In this document: piece by piece, positions 1 through 10,701 of the stretch
Layout: every line of letters starts with the position of its first letter
Numbering within the stretch: position 1 is the first letter of the stretch
NCBI RefSeq assembly: GCF_033297395.1
Contig: NW_027041831.1
Location: 841,244 to 905,243, forward strand
Reading direction: 5' to 3'
DNA: 64,000 nucleotides
DNA from: Canariomyces notabilis
Taxonomy: Eukaryota > Ascomycota > Sordariomycetes > Sordariales > Chaetomiaceae
Position numbers and translations under genes: made by a program
Notes under the pieces: generated by a model
What the model was told of the DNA's origin: nothing
Database searches by the model: none
What the model saw: only the letters and a program-made list of their open reading frames with translations

Positions 1-455
1 TTTCTTCTTGATGGCGCCCCAGGCGTTGCCGATCGCTGAGCGAACTTGAAGTCAGTGGGTGCGTATGCGACCCGGAGTGAGGGGGGAGGAAACTTGAGCT
101 TACTGCGAGGGTTCAGGCCCATGCGCTCAGCGACTTTGGCGTAGTCGATCTGGATTGCCAAGGTCAGTTTGAGTGACTGTTAATGAATCGGGATGGGAAA
201 CGGGTTGTGATTTGGGATGTGAGCTCGTGTCATCAATCTCAGCCGATCCTCAGATCAAACTTGAGACACTACCTAGGAGCTGATGTCTGATAGCTGAAAC
301 AAGACACTGGAGGCCAAACATACCTTCGGGACGGAATCTTGCATGGTGAGAAAACCATGGAGAATGATCAGCTGCTCCCGCTCGGTGAAGATCTGCAGCA
401 GGGAGTCTCTGCCGGCAGGCGCCTCGGCATCGTCGTTCTTGGTAAAGGTAGCCAT
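1..455 (-). CDS. Small conserved fungal protein, N-terminal part (cut by window edge)
   Basis: Three exons fit on the minus strand: 324-455, 104-149 and 1-35, separated by introns 150-323 and 36-103 with GTATGT...CAG and GTAAGC...CAG borders; phases agree (44 codons, 15 codons plus one base, then the open frame to the edge). The protein starts MATFTKNDDAEAP, continues with an acidic, Leu-rich helix-like stretch, and then reads IDYAKVAERMGLNPRTIGNA before leaving the window after WGAIKKK. The latter part looks like a helix-turn-helix of the short Myb/SANT-like kind seen in many small ascomycete proteins that I know only as hypothetical. An in-frame ATG nine codons upstream (482) is an alternative start. 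Function unknown; the gene structure is well supported because the coding sense resumes cleanly after each intron. Confidence 0.72.
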
Positions 456-1986
456 TGGGACGGTTGGTCGCAGCGGAGGCAACTTTGAACATGAAGAATG
501 ATTAGCAATGGCTCGAAGATTTCATGACGAGGAAATGGAGAACTGGTCAGTTTTCGACGATGCTAGCAAGTATTGACCGCGAATTTCGCAGGATTCGACA
601 GAATCCAGTCGCCTGAAGCAGAAATCATGACTCTCGCGATCTCCGGCATTTTTCTTACCTACTAGCTTGAGTTGGCGATGATGATATGGCCCTCGAGGTC
701 TCAGGTCTCGATGGAAGTTGTGGCAATCCAAGGCCGCAGATTTGGTTTGGAAGAAGGAAAAGGAAACCTGCGGAGGGTGAGGGAGGGAATTTGTGGTCAA
801 GAAATCGTCGAGTTTTTGCACAATAATGTCGTGGGAACTCGTCGGGGCAAGCCATTAGGGCAACTCGCCGGGGACAGGAGTACCCGCTTTGCTCGATCTC
901 GGCGAGAACCTGGCCGGGCGATTAGTCGGCAAGAGGATGCGGAGCATGAATGAGCTTGTGACTTGCCAGCAGGCCAGGTGAATGCGGATACCCTTCTCGG
1001 CGAGGTGAACGTCGACTCGTCGAGCTTGCGGCAGACATCACGAACCGTCCTGCACGCCGACTTGGTGTTGAGGCACATGTAGGGAACCGGAATGGCAACA
1101 GCCAGACGGGAACATGGTTTCGCAGAGCATTGCTGGTGCAGATACATCCTACTCAACCTCCTTTTTCTTAGTCTGTCATAACAATGTCCTCTTAGATGAT
1201 GCGGTTGCTAGGATCATATCAATGAAGTGGAGTTGATTGTACATACCTAGTGTTTGAGCAAGCCTATACTTGACGAGTTGATGCTCTGTTGGGAATGAAA
1301 GGGGACATTGTGATTGAACAGTCGAGCGGCATAAAGAAAAGGGGGTGATACTAAGCTTGGAAACTCCTGTCTCTTTGACCACACGACTGCTAATAACCTA
1401 CAAAGACCCAATGTCTGAGCGAAACCCTTCGCGAACCGGTAGTCAGGACAGAGACCGGCAATGTCTTGGGCCGGCCCGGCCCGGATGACGTCGGGGAAGG
1501 GACACCTTGCGGGCCCCACCGAGCCCACAGACCGAGCCCGCCATGGAATAGTGAGCAAGTGTGAGAGAATGGCCGATATATCAATTGTGGGTTGTTGGTT
1601 GTATAGTAGACGAAGCGTACAGACGAAGAATCTACGTAAATATACGGGTGGGGTCCAATATCTAGATACCAGGTAGAAGGTCGAGCCAACGGGTGGCGAC
1701 TGCCTTGTGCCCGGCCGCCAGCATGTCTACCTGGAGATGCACCCAGTGATCAGGTTGGGCACCATTTCTCTCCCCCAATATCTCAGCCACTTCAATTCGG
1801 ACGTCCGGCATATCCACGCGAGCAGACTCACCCCAAGGTACCCCAAGGAGCATTAACGTTCATAGAACTCTATCCGCAACTACGACATCGGATAGCCCAA
1901 ATCTTCTCTATCTCGACGGTGAATTCGACGGTGGATTCGAAAGTTAACACGACTGAGAACAATCGCGCACCGCGCTTCCGAGCAAC
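456..1986. other. Intergenic, mostly repeat-derived
   Basis: No convincing gene. It contains the left copy of the diverged direct repeat pair (about 1045-1530) described separately. The short open frames here have no coding character and are not shared between the two repeat copies. Confidence 0.6.
1045..1530 (+). repeat. Left copy of a diverged direct repeat flanking the HET relic
   Basis: This stretch is collinear with about 4230-4745. Matching blocks in the same order include CAGCCAGACGGGAACATGG / CAGCCAGACCGGAACATGG, GCATTGCTGGTGCAGATAC / GCATTGCTAGTGCAGATAC, ATACTTGACGAGTTG / ATACTTGATAAGTTG, CTTCGCGAACCGG / CTTCGCGGACCGG and GGCCCCACCGAGCCC in both. Blocks are separated by small insertions, deletions and many substitutions. 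The outer edges are fuzzy. It could be an old tandem duplication of the HET 3' flank or degenerate terminal repeats of a mobile element. Confidence 0.75.
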
Positions 1987-4222
1987 ATGAGACTCATCAA
2001 CACCACCACATTCCAGTTGGAAGAGTTCTTCGACTCGATGAGTCCGAAATATGCTATTCTCTCTCACACATGGGAGAAGGAAGAGGTGCTATTCAGCGAC
2101 ATGGCGGATATCCCGAGGGCACAGTCCAAGATCGGGTTTGCGAAATTCCAGGGCGCGTGTGCTCTCGCCGCCAGTAAGGGTTTCAAGCACATCTGGATTG
2201 ATACCTGTTGCATCGACAAATCGAGCAGCGCTGAGCTCTCCGAGGCCATCAACTCCATGTACATGTGGTACACCCTATCTGATGTTTGCTTCGCATACCT
2301 GTGTGATGTCGCGCAACCGAGCGATCTGAGCAGGAGCAGATGGTTCACCCGGGGTTGGACACTCAAAGAGCTTATTGCGCCAAGACGAGTCGAGGTCTAT
2401 TCCGGAACCTGGGAATACCTTGGTGAGAAACGAGACCTCAAGCTCATTTCGCGGGTCTCCTCATCAAGCTTGGTCGATGAATGCGTTCTGGCTGGCGTCG
2501 TTAAGCCCCAGGACGTGAGTGTGGCCAGAAGGATGTACTGGGCCTCGAAGCGAACGACAACAGGAAAGAAGACGAAGCCTACTGCCTGATGGGCCTTTTC
2601 GACGTCAACATGCCGCTCCTGTACGGCGAGGGAGGAAAGTCCTTCATCCGTCTCCAGCAAGAAATTACAAAGATTACAAACGACCAATCCATACTTGCTT
2701 AGTATCCGGACACAAGCACTGTCGACCGCCCCTCACATTGCCTTGCCCCCTCTCCCCAATATTTCGCCAGGTCAGATGATATATCGCTGCTGCCTCAAAC
2801 GAGTTCCATCGGATCACTGCCAAATATTAACAACATTGGAGCTAGCGCAGAATTTTCCGTCGTTTTGCGGACAGCCATCCCTGAAAGGTGGTGGAATGAT
2901 TGGATTTGTGAATGTCGTAACAAGTCAGGAGATATTATAATTATAGGCAACGATCTGTTGCGTGCAGCTTCAGATGGTCCATCTCTAGCGGCCACGTTAG
3001 CCCTTGTTGTTCTCTACTGCCAGGCAGGACCTATACCGGGGACATTTCCAGCGATGCTGCTTGCGCTTGACCCAGCCGCTCCAGGGTCCTATGCCCGGCT
3101 CCATATCCGCCACAGCGGCAATCCCTACAAGAGGTTCATATATTCTATGCACGGGGGCGAGTCTCAGAACGTCCGCATACCACAAGGGGAGGAAGCTCCC
3201 GGGAAGGTGATATCGCTTGGGCTCAACTTTTCTCGACCAGCCAAAGGGATGAGCGATAGCGGTGGTGGCCAAGTTAAGCTCACTGGTAAGTGCACTGCCT
3301 AGCCACATCTAAAGACAAGAGATCTATGTCACATCTTTAGCGCCCAATTCTAACAATGAAACGGAACTATAGAGCGTATACAGAAGGAGTTCTCCCTCTA
3401 ATTCGAGAGAATAAAGCTCAGCCGCGGAGTACCTTATACCACTGATATCGAAGATCGCTACGGTGGTTTACCAGATTCACTCTTGAGAGGAACTGGGCAG
3501 GAGCGCCGCATATTCTGGATTGTTATACTAGACCCGGCGGAACTCGCAGGTTGTGGTATCTCAATATCACAGCTTTACCCGATCGGGCAATGGGACCGAA
3601 GCTCCCTGCAGTGTTTCTCTGAATTGGGCGACCCACGAAGATCATTTTTACGAAGCCAGCAGTAGCCGGTATTGCTACCATTACTTCCCCTCCCTGTCTT
3701 AGCACGTCTAGTGGCGAGAAATCCGGCAGCGAACCCTCCAACGAGGTAGCATTGGCTTTTGGATTGATTTTTGACAAAGAGAAATACCGTGAACTATTTG
3801 ACCCCACTGCCAGCTTCCCAGAGCTGAGGTGGGCGGTGAGGTCGTGGTGCAAGTTCTTTCGATACGCTATTCGCAACAAAAACACTCCATATCGGAATCT
3901 CAAACAAGAACTGGCTCAACTATCAATATCAGACGTCGCAAACATGAAGTTTCAGCCTCACTCATCATTTCCCCTCGGCCCAGAAAAGGTCCTCAAAGCC
4001 TCAGTGACTCCGACGCTTGTCAATGGCCAGAGTTAGGAGCTTATCAAGCTCTGGGTGGAATACATGTACAAGTACCCAGTGGGCGCAAGTGACTCGGACG
4101 GGAGTGAATCTGTAAGTGACTCGGACGGAAGTGAATCTTTGTCCGATCCGGTCAAGTACGGAAACATGTGTAGGAGACGATTGGGACGTGCTAAACTGGA
4201 CGCGGGTGACTCCACAAGGTAA
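1987..4222 (+). pseudogene. HET-domain (heterokaryon incompatibility) gene, broken
   Basis: The first about 190 codons are a clear HET domain: start MRLINTTTFQLEEFF, then YAILSHTWEKEEVLF, HIWIDTCCIDKSSS, EAINSMYMWY, SRWFTRGWTLKELIAP. The conserved segment after VARRMYWASKRTTT continues only in another frame (EDEAYCLMGLFDVNMPLLYG), so one base is lost near 2558-2562. A TAG at 2700-2702 sits where family members usually have Trp after SILA. Homologous-looking reading continues to about 3284, where an intron (about 3285-3371) can be drawn; further stops follow at 3399-3401, 3663-3665 and 4034-4036, with another frame change near 3666. The acidic tail (SDSDGSES twice) reads to a stop at 4219-4221. 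HET proteins trigger cell death on non-self recognition; this copy can make only a truncated protein of about 200 residues. Confidence 0.85.
4088..4138 (+). repeat. Two-copy 27-bp tandem repeat in the HET tail
   Basis: The 24-bp unit AGTGACTCGGACGGnAGTGA ATCT occurs at 4088-4111 and 4115-4138 with a 3-bp spacer and one mismatch. In the HET tail frame each unit codes for SDSDGSES. Confidence 0.85.
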
Positions 4223-4229
4223 TCATTCG

Positions 4230-4745
4230 CTGACGACTCCAGCGACTTGGCATGATAACTAGCCGGAGTGGCTACAGCCAGACCGGAACATGGTTTCCAT
4301 TGCATTGCTAGTGCAGATACTTCTGCCCGACCCTACGTCCTGGTTTTCATTCTCATTGGAACAATATCCTCTTACATCGTGTAGTTACTAGATTTATATG
4401 AATAGGTACGTAAAAATCATTGTATGATTGTGGTCTTTGAGTCCAGCCCCGACCATACTTGATAAGTTGGTCCTTTGTTGGGCACCTATACAAGGGGACA
4501 GTGAACAATCCAGCGGCACAGGGGAATAGAGGGGTTACATTAAGCTCGGAGAGTTCTGTCTCTTGGAGAACACGCATAACTACTAGTAACGATAAAGAGC
4601 TGACCCAATGTTCAGCTGAGCTCAACACTTCGCGGACCGGCACTCTCATGGACAATACATATCCCGGGCCGGAGGCTGACGTTGCGCGACTGACGTTGCA
4701 TTCGGTCGGGGTACCGACACCTGCGGCCCCACCGAGCCCGGAAGT
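4230..4745 (+). repeat. Right copy of the diverged direct repeat flanking the HET relic
   Basis: This is the same sequence family and orientation as 1045-1530; the two copies start about 3.18 kb apart and enclose the HET pseudogene. It begins close to the end of the HET reading frame, which favours its being HET 3'-flanking DNA that was duplicated. No coding capacity is evident. Confidence 0.75.
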
Positions 4746-5667
4746 GACGTAGGCCTGTCGGGAGGCAACACCTCCCGGACCGGCCCTGAGCAAAACCAAA
4801 CCGTGCCCATTCGTTAAGGGAATCAACACCCACTCAGCCCTCTCAATCTCAGCCCTGCTGCAGTACTACTGAACGTTTCACCGTCCATACGCAAAGTAGA
4901 ATGGAATCAATGGATTCGCCCATTGCTACCTGACTTAGAAATCCGCGCTTCTAACCGATCCAGCAAGTCCAATCACTCTGCCAACACCGGTGACCGGGCG
5001 TATTAAGATTTAACGACCTAGCGCATGGCCGCGCCAAAGCTGCCAAACTCAGCAAACTGTCAATTTGTCAAAGTCAAATGCCTTCCCACGTCGAATTGTA
5101 CCGAATACTGAGCAGAAACCCGATTCCAAACCGAATCGACAAAACCAAGGACGCGCCTGATGGCAGACCTCCACGCGTACCTACCCAGTCGCCCTTTGCC
5201 TTCACCTTGGGTTTTTGGGTTTCGTGGTGTGTGGGATGCTGCCGGTGTGGGAACATTGCCCTGGTGGGGACGCGATACAGGGGATGGAAATGCAGGCAGC
5301 CAATCGGGAACGAACCTGGCAGCGGCAATTGCCCAAAGTAGCACCTGCCAACGGTGCCAAGTTCTGCCAAGGAATGCGTGACAATGACGTCCTTCATCCA
5401 CAGATTCCAGACGACCTGTCCAAAAACCCTTGTTGCTCACTTCAGTATAAATCATGTCTGTGTGCGCTCAACCATCCAGAAAGTCTACCGTTCTCCTCCG
5501 AGTAAATCGCCCGGGCTGCCTTGTTGACGTCCTTCCCGACCACTCACCGCTACCCACACTCGCAGGCGGTCCAGAGTCCAGAGTCCAGACCGACCTCCGA
5601 GGTCTCTGAGTCCAACTCTACCAGCAGCAGCAACTGACTGCATCGAGCTCCGTCCCGATCGACCACC
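4746..5667. other. Intergenic / upstream of the phosphatase gene
   Basis: No gene seen. The last about 200 bases upstream of 5668 are pyrimidine-rich with CTC/CCAGAG repeats, as is common in fungal 5' leaders. Confidence 0.5.
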
Positions 5668-7105
5668 ATGGGTCTTTTCAGGCACAAACGGGAACCCCAG
5701 CTACCCACGGTGAATAACGGCGCAACTGGCACGGCAGCGACAACAACCAACGGTGGCCACCATGGCGCCAGGCGACATCACGATGGGCGCGACCATGTCA
5801 CGGAGCCGTATACCATGTCAAAGCGGCCCAGCTTCGGTCAATGGCTCAAGTACACTTGGCTAGACATCCTTACGATGGCGATCATGGGAGCCATTGGACT
5901 TGGTGTAAGTTATCCGGTCTCTCCTCCTCCCGTCCGAGGCCCATCATCGCCCGGAAAAGCAACTCTGAAGACTGAAAATTAAACTCGTTCAATCCAGGTC
6001 TACGAAGCCGATCCCGCCCCGACTAGATCATTCCCGGTTACTTTCTTGGATGGAGAGATTGTTTATCCCGAATTTGGCTATCCGCTGCGGAAGGGTAAGC
6101 TAAAATCGATACAATCGAGCCATTTGCAATTCCCCAAAGACCCAAATGCTGATTCTGTTGGCAACAAGAAATAATCCCAATCTGGGCGGCCGCATTGCTG
6201 GCAGCGCTGGTGCCAATCGTGGTCTTTCTCTTCATGCAAATCCGTATCCGCTCCTTCTGGGACGTCAACAACGCCGTCATCGGCCTTCTGTACTCCCTAA
6301 TTACCGCCGCCGTCTTCCAGGTATTCCTGAAGTGGCTAATCGGCGGTTTGCGACCCGTAAGCCCACCCTCTCTTCACCCCTTACTTACGGAAACCATCTA
6401 CTAACAGGCTACCCCTAACCCCAGCACTTCCTAGCCGTTTGCAAACCCGACATCAGCCTCGCCTCCAACGCGCCCGGCGTCGTTGGCGCGGGGTACAACG
6501 CCGCCGGCTTTACCAACATCTACTACACGCGCGAGATCTGCACCGGCGACCAAAACGAGATCAACGACTCGCTCGAGAGCTTTCCCTCAGGCCACACGAC
6601 GGCCGCCTTTGCGGGCTTTGTCTATCTCTACCTGTACCTCAACGCCAAGCTCAAGGTGTTTAGCAACTACCACCCGCAAATGTGGAAGCTGGTTGCTGTC
6701 TACGCGCCTATTCTGGGCGCCACTTTGATCGGCGGGGCTCTCACGATAGATGAATTCCACAACTGGTACGACATTGTCGCCGGCGCAATCATCGGGACCG
6801 TCATGGCCTTTTCCGCCTATCGCATGACATACGCGGCAATATGGGACTGGCGGTACAACCACATCCCGCTGCACCGCGGGGTCCCGTTCAGTTATGGCGG
6901 GGCCGACATGGAGCTCAGCGATGCGCTGTGGACTCGCAAGGCAGGATGGGGTTCGAGTTCCTCACGTCATGGAGGCTTGGGCCGGGATAAATATGGCGGT
7001 TATGATGACTACGGCGTTAATAACGGCGCGGGCCACCTCAACCGCAAGCCCGTTGGTGCCGGCCCGGCTCCGGCTCCGGCGACTCGTGGGGCGGATATGG
7101 TCTAA
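5668..7105 (+). CDS. Lipid phosphate phosphatase, PAP2 family (DPP1/LPP type)
   Basis: Exons 5668-5904, 5998-6094, 6169-6356 and 6425-7105 join in phase to a 400-residue integral membrane protein. Such enzymes dephosphorylate phosphatidate, lysophosphatidate or diacylglycerol pyrophosphate in ER or vacuolar membranes. The three phosphatase motifs are present: KWLIGGLRP (to residue 174), FPSGHTT (PSGH 228-231) and TIDEFHNWYD (His286, Asp290). In motif 3 the usual Ser-Arg pair is replaced by the TIDEFHNWYD form, which I believe is common in this fungal subfamily. Several hydrophobic spans (for example AAALLAALVPIVVFLFMQI) surround them. The N-terminus is hydrophilic and His-rich, and the C-terminus is Gly/Ala/Pro-rich and probably cytosolic. 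Function at family level is confident; the substrate is not determined. Confidence 0.93.
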
Positions 7106-7733
7106 ACCCTAAGTTGAGGGAGGTGGTGTTGATTGGCGTGATACTCATGAGCGGTTTATTTTGTTTTGGGTTATCTTTTAGCTAATATGGGGGTTCTATC
7201 TCTCTGATCGGCCCCATCTGTCGTGTACATAATCGGATGCCGACACGCTTGGAGGCGCTGCTCACTTTTGTTTATATCATCCAGCGGGTGATTAGACCAT
7301 TCTCATCCATACCTAGAAATGACCGCCATCTAATAAACAGGATTCTTAAGGTAAACTTGCGGTTTGGCGGCTCTTGCCATTTTGTTTTCGATGCACTCTG
7401 AGGTTTGACCCCCGGAAGTGGTGATTCATCACATTTCAGGGGCAACGAGGGTAAGGGTTGGATGCTTGCTCACCTCATCTCTTCTTGACTCGCAGCACCA
7501 ATCAATCAGAAATGGCATATTTGCAATCGATGACGTTATTACTATGCGGTAATGGTCCGTTTTGGGCAGCTGTAAAGGACGTACAAACTGTTTATGTCGA
7601 GCTCAAGCTTGTCCTTTGCGTTAACTTCAAGCAGTCACCATCGTACCTCGCTCCCTCTCAACAGGTTTGAGTTCGCATGTAAACACCTCGCCCGCTCACT
7701 GTACAATAAACACTTTACTTAGGCGTATCTATC
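7106..7733. other. Intergenic
   Basis: 3' region of the phosphatase gene and upstream region of the hemerythrin gene. No feature recognised. Confidence 0.5.
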
Positions 7734-8580
7734 ATGTATTCCCGAGCTGCCCGAGTAGTTGCCTTTGCAAGGCCCGCCAGCAACAGCATCATCAACACCG
7801 TACCCTGTCGCCCATTCACCATATCCCAGATCCGTCATCAGATGACTGAGCAGCACAATCAACCAGCCACAGCCACCGACGCCATTGACCGCGTGTCGGA
7901 TCGCATCAAGCATGACCACCGCGAGCTTGAGCAGTACTACAACAATATCAAATCCGCAAATCGTGACGACGACAAGGTGTGTGTAACCAGATCGAGTCCG
8001 CCTGAATACACTGTTCCTGTCACAGACAAGCTCACAACCCGCAACAGGTAAAATGGCAGAATATGTTCGTCTGGGAGCTAGCCCGACACTCCATCGCCGA
8101 GGAGATTGTCGTCTACCCCGCCTTTGAGAAGCATGTTTCCAACGGGCAAAAGATGGCCGAGAAGGACAGGGCCGAGCACCAGCAGGTAATTGCCGTCCTC
8201 TCCCATTTTCAAAGCCAACCCCCATATTGACTCTTGAGCAGGTCAAGGAGAAACTGTACGAGTTCCAGCAAATGTCTCCATCAGACGCAAACTTCGATCC
8301 GGCCATCGACAGTCTGTGGGAGACGCTGTCGCAGCACATCACGGAGGAGGAGCGGGATGATTTGCCTGAGCTGGAGAAGGCCATTGACTCGGACATGTCG
8401 GGCTCGCTGGCCCGCTCGTTCCATCGGACGAAACACTTTGTGCCGACACGCTCTCACCCGTCCGCGCCGGATCGGCCGCCTTTTGAGACGGCAGCGGGAT
8501 TGCTGACCACGCCGCTGGATAAGCTGATGGACATGTTCAGGAAGTTCCCTGATGATTCGGAGAAGGGGTCGTCAAAGTAA
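7734..8580 (+). CDS. Hemerythrin HHE-domain protein, probably mitochondrial
   Basis: Exons 7734-7976, 8048-8185 and 8242-8580 give a 239-residue protein. The first about 35 residues (MYSRAARVVAFARPASNS...) are rich in Arg and Ser without acidic residues, as in a mitochondrial presequence. The body is a four-helix HHE fold: IKHDHRELEQYYNNI, WELARHSIAEEIVVYPAFE, DRAEHQQVKEKL and LSQHITEEERDDLPELEKAI supply the His/Glu ligands expected for a di-iron site. The tail (about 190-239) is basic and Pro-rich. Fungal members are usually hypothetical; roles in oxygen, iron or nitrosative-stress handling have been suggested for HHE proteins generally. The second exon has no start or stop of its own, and the phases match exactly. 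Confidence 0.88.
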
Positions 8581-9447
8581 TTAGGGTATCGAAGTAACTA
8601 GGGTCATCAAAATAACTACCTTAAGTAGGTAGTATATACGGAGTAAGGACGGTCGAAATAGTATGAAGATGGAGGATCGAGGTACAACTCCCTTCTGGAA
8701 AAGGGGTTGAGTCTCATTGAAGACATCCGTGGACCTACAGATGTAGTAGTAATGCAGGTAGCAAATTGATGATTAGGTACATACTCCGAATGGTTTCACA
8801 CTTCTCTACCTAACCAACCAAGCCACCCCTCGCATGTGACATGCCAGACCTCAAAGCAAATTCTCCCTTGTGTAAGGTACCTTAGGTGATTAAATGGAGC
8901 GAAGGTAGGTATTGTCTTCTGAACCACAGATTCACGCTGTGGTAGGTATGGTCTTTTCAACTTGTCGACAGGCTGTATTGGTAGGCCCACGGACCTCTCG
9001 ACTGTTGGTTCCATTGGCACGCATGATGGAGAATAGAACATTGAACCTAGCGCCAACATGCATTGACAACATTCTTCCAGCTTGAGAGCGGCCCGGGAGG
9101 GTCTCAATCCAGCCAGCTTTATCCAATACAAGCCAAGGGTATAATATACTGTACTCCCTGCAGGAACCACCGTCTCTCATGCACCCAGACCCCGTTCCAT
9201 GACAAATCCCAAAACCAACAGACCGAGATCAGCCCACCAACCTTGACTGCCAGGACAGAAAGTACTATATAGGAAGGTAGCTAAGGTAGCCAACTCCGCA
9301 ACTCGGCCTGCCGGGCCTGCTTTACCAATCCAAGCCGAGACTTCTCAAAACACACCAGGCTATCCCTACCTTACCAGACCTCAGTACTAACTGGAGGCTG
9401 GTACCGGACTACGAATCGCCCACAACATTGCAACATTGGCAACTGCC
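8581..9447. other. Intergenic with TACCTA-type palindromes
   Basis: No gene. An inverted repeat ACTACCTTAAGTAGGTAGT lies at 8615-8633 and the palindrome AAGGTACCTT at about 8874-8883; related AAGGTAGC words recur near 9270-9290. Confidence 0.55.
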
Positions 9448-10551
9448 ATGGACGGCAAGGGCACCATCCTCCTCACGGGCGCGAACGGCGGGTACGGCCG
9501 TGCCATCGTCTCCCACATCCTATCCACCCCTTCACTCGCCGCACAACATCACGGCATCTACACGGTGCGCAATGCCGCGACCGCCTCCGCTCTACACCGC
9601 ACTCTCCAGTCCTCCCCAAACAGTCCCTCACACACCCACGACATCATGTCCATGGACCTCTCCCGACTCAGCAGCGTGCGTGAGGCAGCGGCGTCCATCA
9701 ACGCGCGCGTAGCGGCCGGCGAGATCCCGCCGATTCGTGCTCTTATTCTCAACGCGGGTTTTATTGACCCCTTTAAGCAATCTTGGACTGACGACACGGA
9801 GGAGGACGGGCGAAGGCTGGACATGACATTTGTGTCTAACTACCTTGGTCATTGGTTGTTGACGTTGCTGCTGCTGCAGAGCATGGATCGGGAGCGGGGG
9901 AGGGTCGTGGTTGTGTCTAGCTCGGTGCATGATCCGGAGGATAAAAGGAATGATGTGACGGGGTGCTATAAGGACAACAAGTGGAGGACTTTCTTTTCCT
10001 ATGACGAAAGTGGAAGTGGAAGCGGAATGACGGACCCCATTGCCTACGGTACCTGGAGTAATAACAGTACCGACAACGACGCCGCATGGCGCAGCGCTCA
10101 GCGGCGGTACGGAGCCTCCAAGCTGTGTCTGGTCATGATGGTGGGCGAGCTGCAGCGCCGGCTTGATGCCGACGCGAGGCTAAACAAGATCTGTGTGCTC
10201 GCCGTGGACCCGGGGACTATGCCGGGGACTGAGCTTGTGCGGCGAAGTGCCTGGGTTGTGGTGTTGATCTTTAGGTTTGTCCTCGCGCCGCTCGCGGTTT
10301 TGACAACATGGCTGAGCCCAAACGGATCGCTGAGGACTACCAGGAAGTCGGCGGCTGATATGATGGTTCTGGCGCTGAAACGTGGTGAGCCGCTGTGTGA
10401 GTATCCAAAGGGGTGGTATATGAATGGTTTGGAGCGGGCAGAGCCGAGTGACGAATCGAAGGATGAGAGGAAACGGGAGTGTCTTTGGAGGGATAGTGTA
10501 AGGTATACAAGGCTGGCTGAGGGGGAGACTTGCCTTGGTGATTGGCGATGA
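9448..10551 (+). CDS. Short-chain dehydrogenase/reductase (WW-domain oxidoreductase/retinol-dehydrogenase-like)
   Basis: A single-exon gene of 367 codons from the ATG at 9448 (MDGKGTILLTGANGGYG). The Rossmann cofactor motif TGANGGYG is at residues 10-17, LILNAGF is the NNAG-like strand, VVVVSSS carries the catalytic Ser, and YGASK the catalytic Tyr/Lys. A hydrophobic stretch (WVVVLIFRFVLAPLAVLTTW) after the PGT element probably attaches it to a membrane. The length and insertions match fungal SDRs of the protochlorophyllide-reductase-like group. The substrate is unknown. It converges with the P450 gene to its right; only 150 bp separate the stop codons. Confidence 0.88.
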   Translation: MDGKGTILLTGANGGYGRAIVSHILSTPSLAAQHHGIYTVRNAATASALHRTLQSSPNSPSHTHDIMSMDLSRLSSVREAAASINARVAAGEIPPIRALILNAGFIDPFKQSWTDDTEEDGRRLDMTFVSNYLGHWLLTLLLLQSMDRERGRVVVVSSSVHDPEDKRNDVTGCYKDNKWRTFFSYDESGSGSGMTDPIAYGTWSNNSTDNDAAWRSAQRRYGASKLCLVMMVGELQRRLDADARLNKICVLAVDPGTMPGTELVRRSAWVVVLIFRFVLAPLAVLTTWLSPNGSLRTTRKSAADMMVLALKRGEPLCEYPKGWYMNGLERAEPSDESKDERKRECLWRDSVRYTRLAEGETCLGDWR

Positions 10552-10701
10552 TCCACCAGCCTCAGATATGTCTTATACAGATTAGCAGTGAGAGTTCGAT
10601 TGCGAGCGAAGAGGACGTTACTAACACCAAGAGACAGTATGCTGTCAATCAGATTATCAGAATCATATCAGTCCAAGTCCATCACTACCCTCCATCGGCC
10701 A

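Noticed and set aside
2515..2565. Intron that would remove the HET frameshift
   Set aside because: GTGAGT...ACAACAG borders exist, but the segment codes for a conserved HET block and the phase after splicing does not match the downstream frame.
1045..4745. LTR retrotransposon with the repeats as LTRs
   Set aside because: No gag, reverse transcriptase or integrase sense between the repeats, and no clear TG...CA ends or primer site; left as a possibility only for a captured relic.
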